DNA from: Pipra filicauda
Taxonomy: Eukaryota; Chordata; Aves; Passeriformes; Pipridae
Length of the DNA stretch: 64,000 nt
Direction of reading: 5' to 3'
Assembly: GCF_003945595.2 (NCBI RefSeq)
Contig: NW_024104909.1
Coordinates: 2,719,001-2,783,000, forward strand
In this document: positions 25,101 through 36,790 of the stretch, one piece after another
How positions within the stretch are numbered: position 1 is the stretch's first letter
Layout: each line of letters begins with the position of its first letter
Program-made: the position numbers and the translations under genes
Notes under the pieces: generated by a model
What the model was told of the DNA's origin: nothing
Databases searched by the model: none
The model's input: the letters and a program-made list of their open reading frames with translations, nothing else

Positions 25101-27990
25101 TTTATTTGGTAAGTGCATGTAAGCCCTATGAAATTCACTGTCTCTCTACACCTGAGTTTGAAATTGGTAACTCACTTAGGATAACCTTCCTTCACAGAAG
25201 TACATGGAGGAAGTTACTTATTTGCACAGTTTAGTGGATTTAGCTCCAGAGTATTGTATGACTAATTGTCTAATGATTTTTTCCTGAGTGTTTTTCATAG
25301 TGTGCCATACTTCCCCTGCAGAAAGAATAATTATGTAAATAACTATTATCAGAATATATTGTGCAGCTAAAAAGTGTAAGATGCATTGTATGATCATATA
25401 TTTGTATAATAACTCTGGCTCTGTGAAAGATAAAAGTGAATATTGAAACTGTGGTAGCTTATTTGTATCTATTGCTGTGCACTCGTCACCAAAGGTATTT
25501 TAACAATTTAAAGATTTGTTATATCTGATGTGGGCTATTCAATGTGGGAAACACCCAGAGGAAATAGTAATATTTTACATTCAGAGCTCCCAAACATGGG
25601 GGCTGAAACTGGTGATGCATCTGTGCTTTTGATTTTGGTGTTGACTATCACAATGATAACCCCTCAGTAAGGATTCCTTTAGTTTTCTCGGGGAATCAAA
25701 CAAGATAACAGCAATAATTAATCTGTTGTGCTTTTTAGCATCACTGATCTCTGAAACACTAAAAAAATAATGTTCTAATCTTTCATCTTTTTGTGTTCTA
25801 AATCACTGTGTAACTTGTTTCTTAAATACAATATTTAGTAATCAGTCTGGAGTATGATAACATGGGGGAAGAAGGATGCATTTGCCAGTGTTCTGCTTTC
25901 ATCAGCAACTAATATTAAAAACAAAAAGTTGAGATAACATGACAATAGAACAATTCAGCCAATTCACAAAACTGAAGTTGATCCTACTGTAATGCACTTC
26001 AAGATGCCTTACTGACATATGTCAAAGTTGTTCCTAAAAAATTTTAATTACCGTACTCTATTGAAGCAGTTTTAGGATGTCTGGATTTATTTTCAGTAAA
26101 ACTAGATGACAAAATAAGAAATTTAGTGACTACTCCAGCTAAATACATTTATTTTGAGCATAATTATTGAGCCAAATAGATGTCGTGGACTAAATCCCAA
26201 TTCTCAACTTTAAGTTCTCTAAACAGAAACTCACACTAGTTTTCTGAATCCTGAGCTTTTATGATTTGATTTTATGATTATGTATTATTTACGGATCTTC
26301 TCCTCCTTTTTTGCCTCCTCCAGCATGCATTTAGAAAATCTCTAAATGACATATCTGAATTCTTACTTGGTTGTTATCTAATACCTTTGCAAGGGTTTAT
26401 AAGCAGCAAAACCTAATCAACAGATTTCCCCAATATTCTTGTCTTCCTTTGGCACGTGCAACATATTCTTGAGTTCTCCATGAGCCTAGTCTGAATTAAT
26501 CAAATAAATAAACAGGCATTCGCAGGCTATTTGTATTTCTGATGGAAAAAATAAGTGAAACCTCTCCCTGGCCTCCTCTGCCTGCCATCATATGGCTCCC
26601 CACATGTGGGTGGCCCTAGGAAACATCTGAAGTGTGAAGTACCTGGACACGTTTACCAAAATGACATCTGAAAAGCACATGAAGCACATACAAAGATCAT
26701 GTCCATTAAAAGGTAGATTTTTAGTACCTGTAGGCACATTGCTGTGTATCCAAACCTGTAAATGTTAGTCCAAATTTCTGTGCAGATCTATGGAACAATG
26801 AAAGAAAGTGAGTCACCGAGGTCGCCCATTGAACTCTCACAGCTGACATTAAAATTCAGGAGCTCGTGGCTCCCCACATCTGTGTTCAGTTTATCATAGT
26901 GGCATCTTCTAATCATTATACAGTCTTTGGATTTGCATTGGTGTGTTTTATTTCAGCAGTTAATGCTGACTGTCCCGACTATGCTTCATTTCTGTATGAG
27001 GTTAACAGATATTTATTGCCAGCTGTATTGAGGATGTGACATGAGTTCATGACCCAAGTGAAAAGACCCTCTATGGCAAGACATTTTTTTTTCCAGGTTT
27101 TCCTTCTTGTTACTTCATACTTTTTCTTTGCTTTCCTGTTCACTCTTTTCTATTTTTCTTGATACTTTTGATGTCACCTGGGCTGACAGGTCAAAGTGAG
27201 CAATTGCCTTTCCTTGCCTTCAGATGATGCCTGTCACCTCTGTAATACCCTTAGATGGTGGTGTGACCTGGAGCACATCTCAGTTCACTCCCAAATGCAG
27301 ATCTTTGGAACTGTGTTAAAACCGATCAAAAAGATCATCTTGAGGTCTGTATTATTCAGAAGGTGGTTTCTACTATTTGACTTCAATGACTTTATTTGCT
27401 TTATTGTTAATGGTAACTATTTAGTGTCGTTTTTTTGGAACATTTTGTATCAGATTCCCTTTTGAAGTTTGGTCTCTGCTTAGGGTCAATACCTGAGTTC
27501 TGACAAGTTTCTGAATGTGAAAAAGGGCTGGGGTTTTATGTTGTTAGTTGGTGAGGGTTTTTTTAGCTGAAGATTTTGTCCAGGGCATGATGCCTGACAA
27601 AGATACACGTTGCTGCAGCATATATGACAGTGCATATATAATTTTGAAAGCAATTGAAGTATCTCTTGTATCTCCCCCATTAGATTTCTCTGGTATCAAA
27701 CCTCAAGAGAAATCTAGTGGGGGAAAAGAAGGAAATGTCACTGCATAACAGTGTTGCTTTGTTTATGGAGTCTCAGTTTAAATGTAAAACAAGTAGGTAT
27801 CCTCCAGATGGACACCTACCAAAACCCAAGGCCTTTAAAAATACCTATAAATTTTTAATTATCTAACTTGAAGTATCTTAAAGGTGCTTGATTTCCATTT
27901 TAAGCAAATGAAATCCTCTTTAGAGTTCTGACAATGGGGTTTGTTTTTTTTTTTTTGTGCCTGGCCTCACAGGTCTAACACCTATCCTGT
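22151..27990. other. AT-rich noncoding stretch
   Basis: No gene recognised. Open frames overlap on both strands at 22282-22780. The 139-codon open frame at 24158-24577 (+) lacks known motifs, partly overlaps open frames on both strands and ends without splice context. A 12-base A run lies near 25040. The segment around 25300-26300 is very AT-rich with few stretches above 60 open codons. A pyrimidine tract plus AG near 27223 has no convincing donor after it. Confidence 0.6.
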
Positions 27991-28013
27991 CTACCAGTTA
28001 AGGTAACTGCTTT

Positions 28014-28033
28014 AACTTTACCACAGTAAAGTT
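28014..28033. repeat. Short hairpin, 8-bp arms with 4-base loop
   Basis: AACTTTAC (28014-28021) and GTAAAGTT (28026-28033) are exact reverse complements around the loop CACA. It is followed by GGGGTAAATAATAATT, which faintly resembles part of the MIR consensus. No terminator role is implied in a vertebrate context. Confidence 0.55.
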
Positions 28034-28039
28034 GGGGTA

Positions 28040-31000
28040 AATAATAATTTTTTTAAACAGCTTGTTTACCAGGAGGTTTTTTTATCTAGATTCATCTAAA
28101 TTGTTCTCTTTTACTGCCTTTTTCCAAACCAAGCTATAGAGCAAATGAAGTTTTCCTTATTGTAAATATTCCCATGACCTGGTCTAACCACAAAGTATTA
28201 TTGGATTAATGAGGATCATTCCCATGTCCTTCAGTTCTGTTTACATCATTAAAAGTATATAAGTAGCAGATAAAGAAAAAAAACCCAGTTCATTCTATCT
28301 GAAAGTATTTAAATTTAATTTAGAAGATTAAACATACCTGTTTCAACAGCAGAAAGCATTTTGTAGAAGTGAATTGTTAGCAATAGCCAGAGAAAGGCCA
28401 AAGAAAACATTTTTACTTGATTCACAATGAATAATTTTGCCTTGCTGCTAGTTTTCTTCTTGAAATATAAGCCAGAGATATATTTCGTTATTAACCTTTT
28501 GAACCAGGCCAAGTATAATTGGCAATTCTCTTGCCATGTCCATTTGTCTGTATTATGCTGTTCCTTTTATAGAAGAAATAATTGTCATTTTTTCTGTGTA
28601 CAGTTTTTTTTTTTCCCCAGCCAACCTTTGTAAAAGATCAGAAATATTATAAAGCCCCCAAATGGCATCCTATTCTATCTTGGTTTACCCAACAACAGTT
28701 CGTGGTTGTATATAGAAATATTTCAGTATGTTCAATATGAAAGAGGAGTGTAATCGAGAAATTCTGTTGAGCAGATTGGATTATTACCCTTGTCTCTCTT
28801 TAAGTCTGGCAACAATGCTCTTGGAGATGATTTTGCTGTGTCTTAACATACCATAACACACAACAGAGGCTTGCAAGTCATGCCATGACATTCACCCACC
28901 TTGTCTGAAATCACCTACTGTCAGTAATAACTCCCTTTGTTTACTGAAGAGCTAATCAAAAATGTGGCCAGCTGCAACTGGAATTGCCTTTTAATATCTT
29001 AGCTGTCAACCATGTCTTTTTGACAGTATGTTTTCAGCAATGTATATATTACATAGTAACAGATAACAGAAAGCCTTAACATCTGGATAAGAGACTACCT
29101 TCAGTCAAAATAAAGGATGACCTGTTCCAGTATTTTCTGACAAGTGGGAGATTTCAGAGAAGGGCTACACTGAGATTTTTTTTTTTTAATGGTCTTTACC
29201 TACTGAATCAGTATCTTTTTTTCCCTGTTGGTTGCTTGCTGATTGCTGAATGTTTGCCCTTTGCCCCTAATCATTATTTAATACATTAAAAAATACACCA
29301 TCAGGGACGTAATTTTTATTTCTCCTATTAGTTATGCTTCTGCTGAGTGCACTGTTCACTAGTGGGTACTAGCATGCTGTTTTAGAGTAGAAATGACACA
29401 AAAGGGGCACACATTTTCATTAGAAAGGCAATTATCAGGCTGGTGGTTGATGGTTTACTGCTCCTTTGGCCCACGATTTATTATGTAAGACAGAAACTGC
29501 AGTAATATGTTTTGGTACATCTGCCTCAGTCCAGCAAACTTTCAAAGTCCAGGGGTGCTCTGCCCTTGACCTCCTCCTGAGCTGAATATAGAGCTGGAAT
29601 ATCAGGAGCATCTTCAGATCTACAGATAAAAGCCATTAGAGTGGAATTGGATATTATCACTTTTGGCTCTGCTTTCACTGCACAGTGAAATACCCTTTTG
29701 GTAGTAGATCTGCCCATTTCTGACTTGTCAGATCTCTGAATTAAATCCAGGCTAAACTGTCAGTCATGGAAAGCAGCAGTTACAAAGATGCTGTATCAGG
29801 AGCCTCTGAACTTTGCAATTTTTTTATTAAAAACCTAAAGTGAAGTGATTTAGTGGCTCATAAATCTATCAGTTCCAGAAGCCTAAATCTTTTTATAGTT
29901 TCTGTTGAGGTTTCAGATGATTTCCCAAAAGAGGGTTCTTCAGGGGCTACATCAACAGGCAGGATGGGAATGCAGAAAATCTTCTGCTCTGACCCACTGG
30001 AAATGGTGTATTGTGGCTTCACCCCAGTAGTCAGCTATGATGAGAGAATAGACATTTTTTTTATCCATCCAATTATGTCCCTTTTTTGCTTTAAAACTGT
30101 AACTTGTTGGAATGAATGTCTTATATTAACAAACACAGACTTTCAGCATTTTTATGGCCTTTTTTTCAGAGGCCTTAACGTTTTGCAAATCACATTATTT
30201 CTGTCTAGTATTATTAGAGAAACCAGAGCACTAAAACATAATACCAATTTTAAATTCCTTAGATTAGGAATTTTAGATTCTTAACTTTTGATGACTCTGT
30301 TCTCCTTCCTTCTGTAATTCCAAACTTTTATAAGTGTCTGAAGTTAAACCTCTAGGCATTAAAGCAGTGGTTTGGCCAATACTGCAGTGAAAACTGAGAG
30401 CCAGATTGAGAAGAGAAATTATAATCTCACTTATCTTCAAACTGCTTCATCATTGTTAAAAGCAGTTACTGTTTCAAAAATATTGTGTCAAATTTCTTAT
30501 ACAAGAAAAATGAGAAAACCAAACATTATCTTAATACCTTCAAATACAGACAGGGACACAGGCTATTTTTTTGTTAAAATATGTCATTTGGTATTATTGT
30601 TGAGTTCAGCTATATCTGCGTGAGAGTGACACAGCTACGTTAAGATTATTAATCCAACAGGCATCCTACTGTACTACACGTCTGCAAACAATTAATGTTT
30701 TATGCAAATGTGAGTCTGCAAGCAGAAGTACCAGGCTGTGTGTTCCTCTGCCTCCTGGGATAACCCTGTGCTCCTCGGCTGGGACTTGCTGTCTAAAAAG
30801 CTGTGATAATTTCTCATTGTGTGGCTTGACAAAGGCAGAAAGAATACTTTCAGAAAACACTTTAGAAGACCTTTTTCAATATGTTTAGTTCCAAGACAGC
30901 ATTAACTCCGCTGAATAGTGAAAGTAATAAGGATCACTCAGCCTGCCTTAAGGCCCTGACAGAACTATAATCTGTCTGTTGATAATTCTGCAGCCCTGTG

Positions 31001-34000
31001 AAGCTCTTCTCATTTGCACCATAAATTGTGCTGAAGAATAGCCTTTTTTGGAATAACAATATACTAATTTCTCTATGTTTACATAGGGTACAAGTAGTTA
31101 AAATGGAAAACAGCCTAAATCCAATAGCTTCTTAGGATATTGCACACCCATCAAAGCAAACTGGAACCCAACAGATCAATACTTAAATACCATTAAAAAC
31201 AGTTTTGAGAAAAAATCATAATTGACTTTGCCATATGCTTCATTTTCTTACTACACTATCTTCAGAGTGAAACACAATCACCGTTCATAGAGAAGCTAAT
31301 TATCCACTGTCAATTAAGCCCTCAATAACTGATCTCTTGACAGCTGGTAATAAGTCCCAAACCCCATTGCAAATTGCATTAAAATACATGTTTATCCACT
31401 GGAGAAAGATGGGGAGCACAGTTCATACGTTCACCAAAGACTACAGCCAGCAACGAGTGCCGCCTTCAAGTTGGCTTTCCTTGCACTTTGGTCTGGGATT
31501 TTCCTCTTTTCTGACTACTTAAAGGCTTGCACATTTCAAATTCTACATGGTGAAAACATAGCTTTGGCTTTTGCAGTCTGTCTTCAGTGAACACATGAAA
31601 CTGCTCAGACAACCTGGCAATTTTTGCTTAAGTGTTTGTTTAAAGTGGCCTTTTTTTTTCCCTGGGAATGTGCAGGTGTCCACTACATTTTGAATTTGCC
31701 AAAGCAGGTAACAAGGGGGTAGGAATGGGAGGAGAACTGATTTGCAAGTACACTGGTATCAACTCTTCCAGGTTATAAACTATTCCATGTCCAAGGTTTA
31801 GACCACAAAGAAGCATCTGCTTCCCAGAAAAGCTCTCTTTCACCTCCCAGCTTTGTTTCCTCGCGCTTTGATCTGCCCCGAGGGCCAGTATATGCTGTTC
31901 TTAAGCTTTTTGCAATGTAACTGCTCTAAGAACTGCTTTGTAGATGAAGATTTGAAAGTCAAAACTTGTTTAGTTTTGCTCCATTACCACCAAGAAAAGT
32001 AAAAGCTAGTGAGTGACAGATAGAGGAAAACAAATATGATGAAAAGGATTTTATGGCTGTTCTTGAATATAAATAAATATATAGAAATAATGGTTGATTT
32101 GGGAGAACTAGAAGCACAAAATCATGTTATTTTAATTATATAAGATCTTATGATAAAATAAGAGAACTAGAATAAGTTCCATGCAGGTAAATGTGTCAAG
32201 TTTTGGCCAACTTTTTGGTGACTAGTTGTATCTGTTCCTGCAGTGATGCATTCAGTTAATAAATACAAACTGCTGAAAGGGTTACTCATTGTTACCGTTC
32301 CACTTTGAGCTCAGACAGTTCCTCATTGTGTGATCTAAAAACCAATCTACTGCCCAATTCTGTAACAGCTCAGTAAAAAACTTACCATTCAACTCCAAAG
32401 GCTGAAGAATCTAAACTTCTTTATGTCTTAATTTGTTCTTTGTAAGATTTGTTCTAATATTTCACAGGGATAGTGTGAATTAAATTAATTAATAGGTACA
32501 AAATATATTTGTATCTTTGCATTAAAAGCCCTGCTCCATATCTGCCTATCTTGTTCTCCATCACAGAAGTATTTAAGATCTTTGACATTATTATTCACAA
32601 AGGAGGAAATTAAACTGGTTCTAGTGATTGTACCTGCTTGTTAGGAAACCACATTTTTCAGTGCTTTTGGTTACTGATAAAGCCTGTTGTGTAGCAGTGA
32701 ATCAATAGATGATTGGTGTGGCTTTTTCTTTTAATTGTCACCATCTCCACTATGTAGATTGAATCTTCTTTCTTTTTTTTTTTTTCTTTCTTGGCACTTA
32801 AGAAAGGAATTGCCATGAAAATGGAACAGTCTTTAGTTCACTTCCCTTTTTTTTTCCTCATCACACTGGCATGCACATCTATCTATCACTATTGTAATGT
32901 GCTTTTGAGGTGTAAAAGGCTATTTAGTACATCTTATTAAATACCTCTGCATAATGGCAGCACCAGAATTGAGAGCAGTTTTCATTCCTTGAACTGGAAT
33001 ACTCTAAGTAGATGAATAAATGAGTTCTGTAAGCAAGAACATCAAGAGACCCAGATAACATAGTGATATCAGAAGAACCTTGAAAATAATTCTTTTAGTG
33101 CTCCTTTTATATTTCTTTAATTAAACTATATATTCTGATGACTCTAAATATTCGAGATATTTTTAAATACCTGCTTTGATGTTTTATACATCCCCAAAAT
33201 CACATGCTTTACTTGTCTTTGTACCAAGTGCTCTACTGAACAGCAGATTGTAAAGATAGCAGCAATGTAATTCCTGCCATCTTAAAAGGTAATAGCAAAA
33301 TAACTCTGTCAGTTAAGTACTGGCTTAACAACTTTGTCCTTAAGGTCCAGATAGTTTCTAATAATTCCTCTGGAGCAGCATTTGCTTCTATGTAGGATCA
33401 AGTGTGTTATCTAATCTTTTCCTTTCCTTGTCTGATCCAAGACCAATTTTGCAGCACGTCTGGATGTTTTCATGGAGTGCTGTGTGTGTGTAAATGACAA
33501 ATCTGTGATCTTTCTTTAAAAATTCCAGCCTATGAAACCCAGTGTCTCTGGTGAAGCTGTTAATCTGTGCTCTGGGGTGTAAGTCAGGTCTGTCCCTCTC
33601 TCAGAAGTGCTTGCACTGCCAGGATTGTGCTGGCTCCTGGCACAGGTGTGTCTGTGCAGGATCCAGCTCTGCTCTCCAGGTAGCCCTTCCATCACCTTGG
33701 GCAGGATACAGGATCTGGACAGTTAGGATGTGCTAAGTATTTAGCATTTTGCTAAGTGAGCTTTTCCACCTTCTTCTTCCCTTAGGACCAATTTAAGATG
33801 AATAACCTGACTGGAAGGAAGCACCTTCAGTTCCTCAGAATAGAAGTTCAGTCTTACAGTAACATGTGTTCTTCATTTTGCAAAGATAATTCTCTTTTTC
33901 AACACTTGGGATATAATAAGAGTCCTAGGCAAAGAAAATCAAAGTGTTTAAAATACACATTTCTGTTATCCCATTCTTCCATAACTGTATGTTTTCCCTT

Positions 34001-35210
34001 TCTAGCCAAATTCCTTTAGTGTATTTTAGTGGTTTGTACAATTTCTACTGTTACCTTATCCAAGAGATGATCACACACAGAGATGAGATGTGCTTAGCCA
34101 AGAGCCTGTGAGCTGTGTGGCCTGCTCAGCTGGGTGGCTGTGGCAGCACCATCCTGTGCTTAAGTTAGAGAAAGAAAAGGAACAAATTTAGAAAGAGTGG
34201 AACTGCCCAGGTGTACTGGAGAATTTAGTGCAGGATTATGTGACTGCTGCCATCAAATCTAAATCATCTTGAAGTTCATCTGATCCTGCCACTTCCCAGC
34301 TCCTGATCCAGTAGTGCCTCCTGGATCTGTTTGTCCAGCCACAAAGGAAGATTACTTTGCTTTGCTGTTTCACTCTCATTCCCACACCCTGAAGTGCACA
34401 GAGGTTGAACCCATTTTGATGAAAAACGCACTTGGTTTAAACTACACGCTTGTGACCACTGCTTCAGTAGTAATATCTCACATTTTATAAAATTTCCTTC
34501 ATCTGGGAGGTTTTGAAAGCTGCCTACATCATGAAGGCTGCAAATTATTTGTAAACAAGACCTTGCCACTTGCAAACTTAGATTTTTTTTGTAAAGTAAG
34601 ATAGATTGAATTATTACAGTCAAATCCTTAATGTTTCTCTTGTTTACAGCACACTTCCCTTAACAATAAATCTCCAAGCCCGTGGGCACTTTCAATTACT
34701 GCATCTTCCTTGCTTAGCAAAGGAATTCATAAACCTCTCTCTCTGTCATAGCATTTTGAAAGGTCTCTCTGTGTAATGAAGGCTTTGTTGTCTGACAATG
34801 CTTATATTAAGAAAGACTTATTAAAAAGATAACTTGTGTGGTTCACCTGTCTTTGCTGTGACCATGGGAGAGAAGGGATACACAGATTACTACAGGTCAC
34901 ATGCACCTTCCTTCAAAATTTATTCCTAAGTCATGTGAAAAATGAGTAGGAAGTACAATGGAACTAAATCTTTAAATTTTATGTAAGATTTCCGTGATGT
35001 ATAAAAGGATTATTCTTGGTAAAACCCCTTACAAATGTGCAGCACAAAACTTCTCAGTATTTCAGGTTTTATGAATTTTAGAGAAAGCAGAAGATGCAGC
35101 TGTAAAAGCAGAGATATTTCTCCCACGGAGGATTTTATGGCATTATTTGAAAAGGTGTCACGTTTACACAGTTTCTTGACCTACACAGAGGGCAGAGGAA
35201 GATTCACTCT
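28040..35210. other. AT-rich noncoding stretch
   Basis: No gene recognised. The longest open frame in the window (143 codons, 29853-30284, plus) starts without an ATG, is rich in Phe/Ile/Ser and shows no domain. Long T-rich runs occur near 28607-28617, 29179-29188 and 32768-32786. The segments 28740-29030 and 31000-31330 look less repetitive and could be conserved elements, but sequence alone cannot show conservation. Confidence 0.6.
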
Positions 35211-35265
35211 GATTTTACAGATGTAAAAATGAGGTGTGTGCAGAAAATAAAATTCAAATTTCCCA
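35211..35265 (-). mobile_element. Possible MIR (CORE-SINE) remnant
   Basis: On the plus strand GATTTTACAGATGTAAAAA followed by TGAGGTGTGTGCAGA parallels the reverse complement of MIR (CCATTTTACAGATGAGGAAA, then CTGAGGCACAGAGAGG). The match covers about 35 bases with several differences. A second similar piece lies about 154 bases downstream. An old age would explain the divergence. Confidence 0.35.
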
Positions 35266-35363
35266 ACCGTCCTTCTCCTTTATCACATCTAGAAAAAATA
35301 TGGAAAATGTAGGAGTCACAGCTGAAAAACTGCTCCCAGTTTGTCCTTGTAATCTGAGTGCAT

Positions 35364-35405
35364 TTCCATTACAGATGAAGAACTAAGAGGTGTGTTTTGA
35401 AAAGA
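35364..35405 (-). mobile_element. Possible MIR (CORE-SINE) remnant, second copy
   Basis: TTCCATTACAGATGAAGAAC followed by TAAGAGGTGTGTTTTGA resembles the reverse complement of the MIR block CCATTTTACAGATGAGGAAA, CTGAGGCACAGAG. It has the same orientation as the piece at 35211. The pair may be independent insertions, a local duplication, or chance similarity. Confidence 0.33.
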
Positions 35406-36727
35406 AATCATCATTATCTACTCACCACCAGTGAGTTAACAGACAAAAAGTGTGTGGGGGAAAAAAAACCATAAAACCAAAACCTAAATACTGAGCAACA
35501 TCATATTCCAAGTTTTCTGAATGCAGATAGCTAAAAGTAATTTCTGAAATTTGTGCTTAGAAGTAAACATGATACAGTAAATAGACTGAGTTGCCAGTGG
35601 AAACTGGAGATGTTCATCATTTCTGAAAATTGGTCCAGCTACCCAAATGTCTGTTAGAAAACTAATTTTAGGAGTGATAGTTGGAAAATGTTGATGAATA
35701 TTGCCAGTGTCATATTTAACTGTTAAACAAGTAATAGCATATAATCTTTTATGCCTCAGTGTAAAAATATTCTTTAAAATAAATAACAATAAAAATATAT
35801 GAAGCATACAACTCCATCACGAATAACTGTAATCCCATTTTGTAACAGTAATGAATACACTGCAGCAAGCTCCACTGATTAAAAACTTTTTGTGCCAAGT
35901 TTGTTTGCAGTTTATCAAATGGGATGTGAAATGCACACTACCTTTCTGTATGGTGTATTAAGCTTTAATTCTAGAAGGCAGTCCACATTCTTTTGTCAAT
36001 TTGAGCTGCAGGTTTAAATGTCTCCAGCTGTCAGAAGTTCAATTTGGGTCACCAGCAGACCTCTGACTGCTGGGGGTATTAAAAAAGCAGAGTAAAAGGC
36101 AGGAGGTTGCTGTCACCCCCCATGCACTCATTCCAGGAGTGAGCAGGCTCTGACACGGTCTGTGATCACAGAAAATAGGGCTCAGGAGGCCACAAAGTCC
36201 ATTCCCCTGAGTTAGGACAGAGGGAATGGTGTGTCAATAGCTGTATCTGTTGCCTTCTTTGCCATCCCAGTTTCTGTGTTGCAGGATAAAAAGCTTTTGG
36301 TTTCCATTTGGCTCCCTTTGGCATATAGTTGTATTTTCTGAAATACTTTTTGTGTGCATTTCATACACTGACTCCTAATCTACTGCAGGTATTTAGTGTC
36401 ACAAGGTGATACTGGAAAGAAATGACATATTAAAGAATTTTAGTGTTCTGTCATCAATGAGAAAGGAATATTCTTTCTTTTGCTGCAGTAAAAAAAAAAA
36501 AATAGAAAAGTTAATGTAAAAAATTTGGAGTCTGTGGAACCAGTAATGTTTGCAATATTACATATGCACTTCTGCCATAGGACTTTCCTGTGCACAAGTC
36601 ATGTCATTAGCTTGCTTTAAACATTTGACCAACATCAATGCTTCATCTTCCAGCTGTCTTTGTTACAATTTAATTCTTTGCAATTAAATCATACGGACAG
36701 ATAAGCTTGTCCTAGTATATATAGATT
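35406..36727. other. AT-rich noncoding stretch
   Basis: No gene recognised. The minus-strand open frame at 35484-35807 (107 codons) is Ile/Phe/Leu-rich without domains. A 13-base A run is present near 36489-36501. Nothing else of note was seen. Confidence 0.6.
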
Positions 36728-36790
36728 TCATAGAATTGAGGAGCATCTCAAGTTGGAAAGGACTCATAAGGATCATTTGACACTTCAGAC
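36728..36790 (-). mobile_element. Degraded CR1 3'-end fragment
   Basis: TCATAGAATTGAGGAGCATC, TCAAGTTGGAAAGGACTCAT and AAGGATCATTTGA follow the reverse complement of the last 50-60 bases of CR1, with clear decay. Only the extreme 3' end remains recognisable. The orientation is the same as the two longer copies. Confidence 0.75.

Noticed and set aside
29853..30284. 143-codon open frame, plus strand
   Set aside because: It starts at GTG, has Phe/Ile/Ser-rich noncoding-like composition, no domain and no splice context. About this length is expected occasionally in 64 kb.
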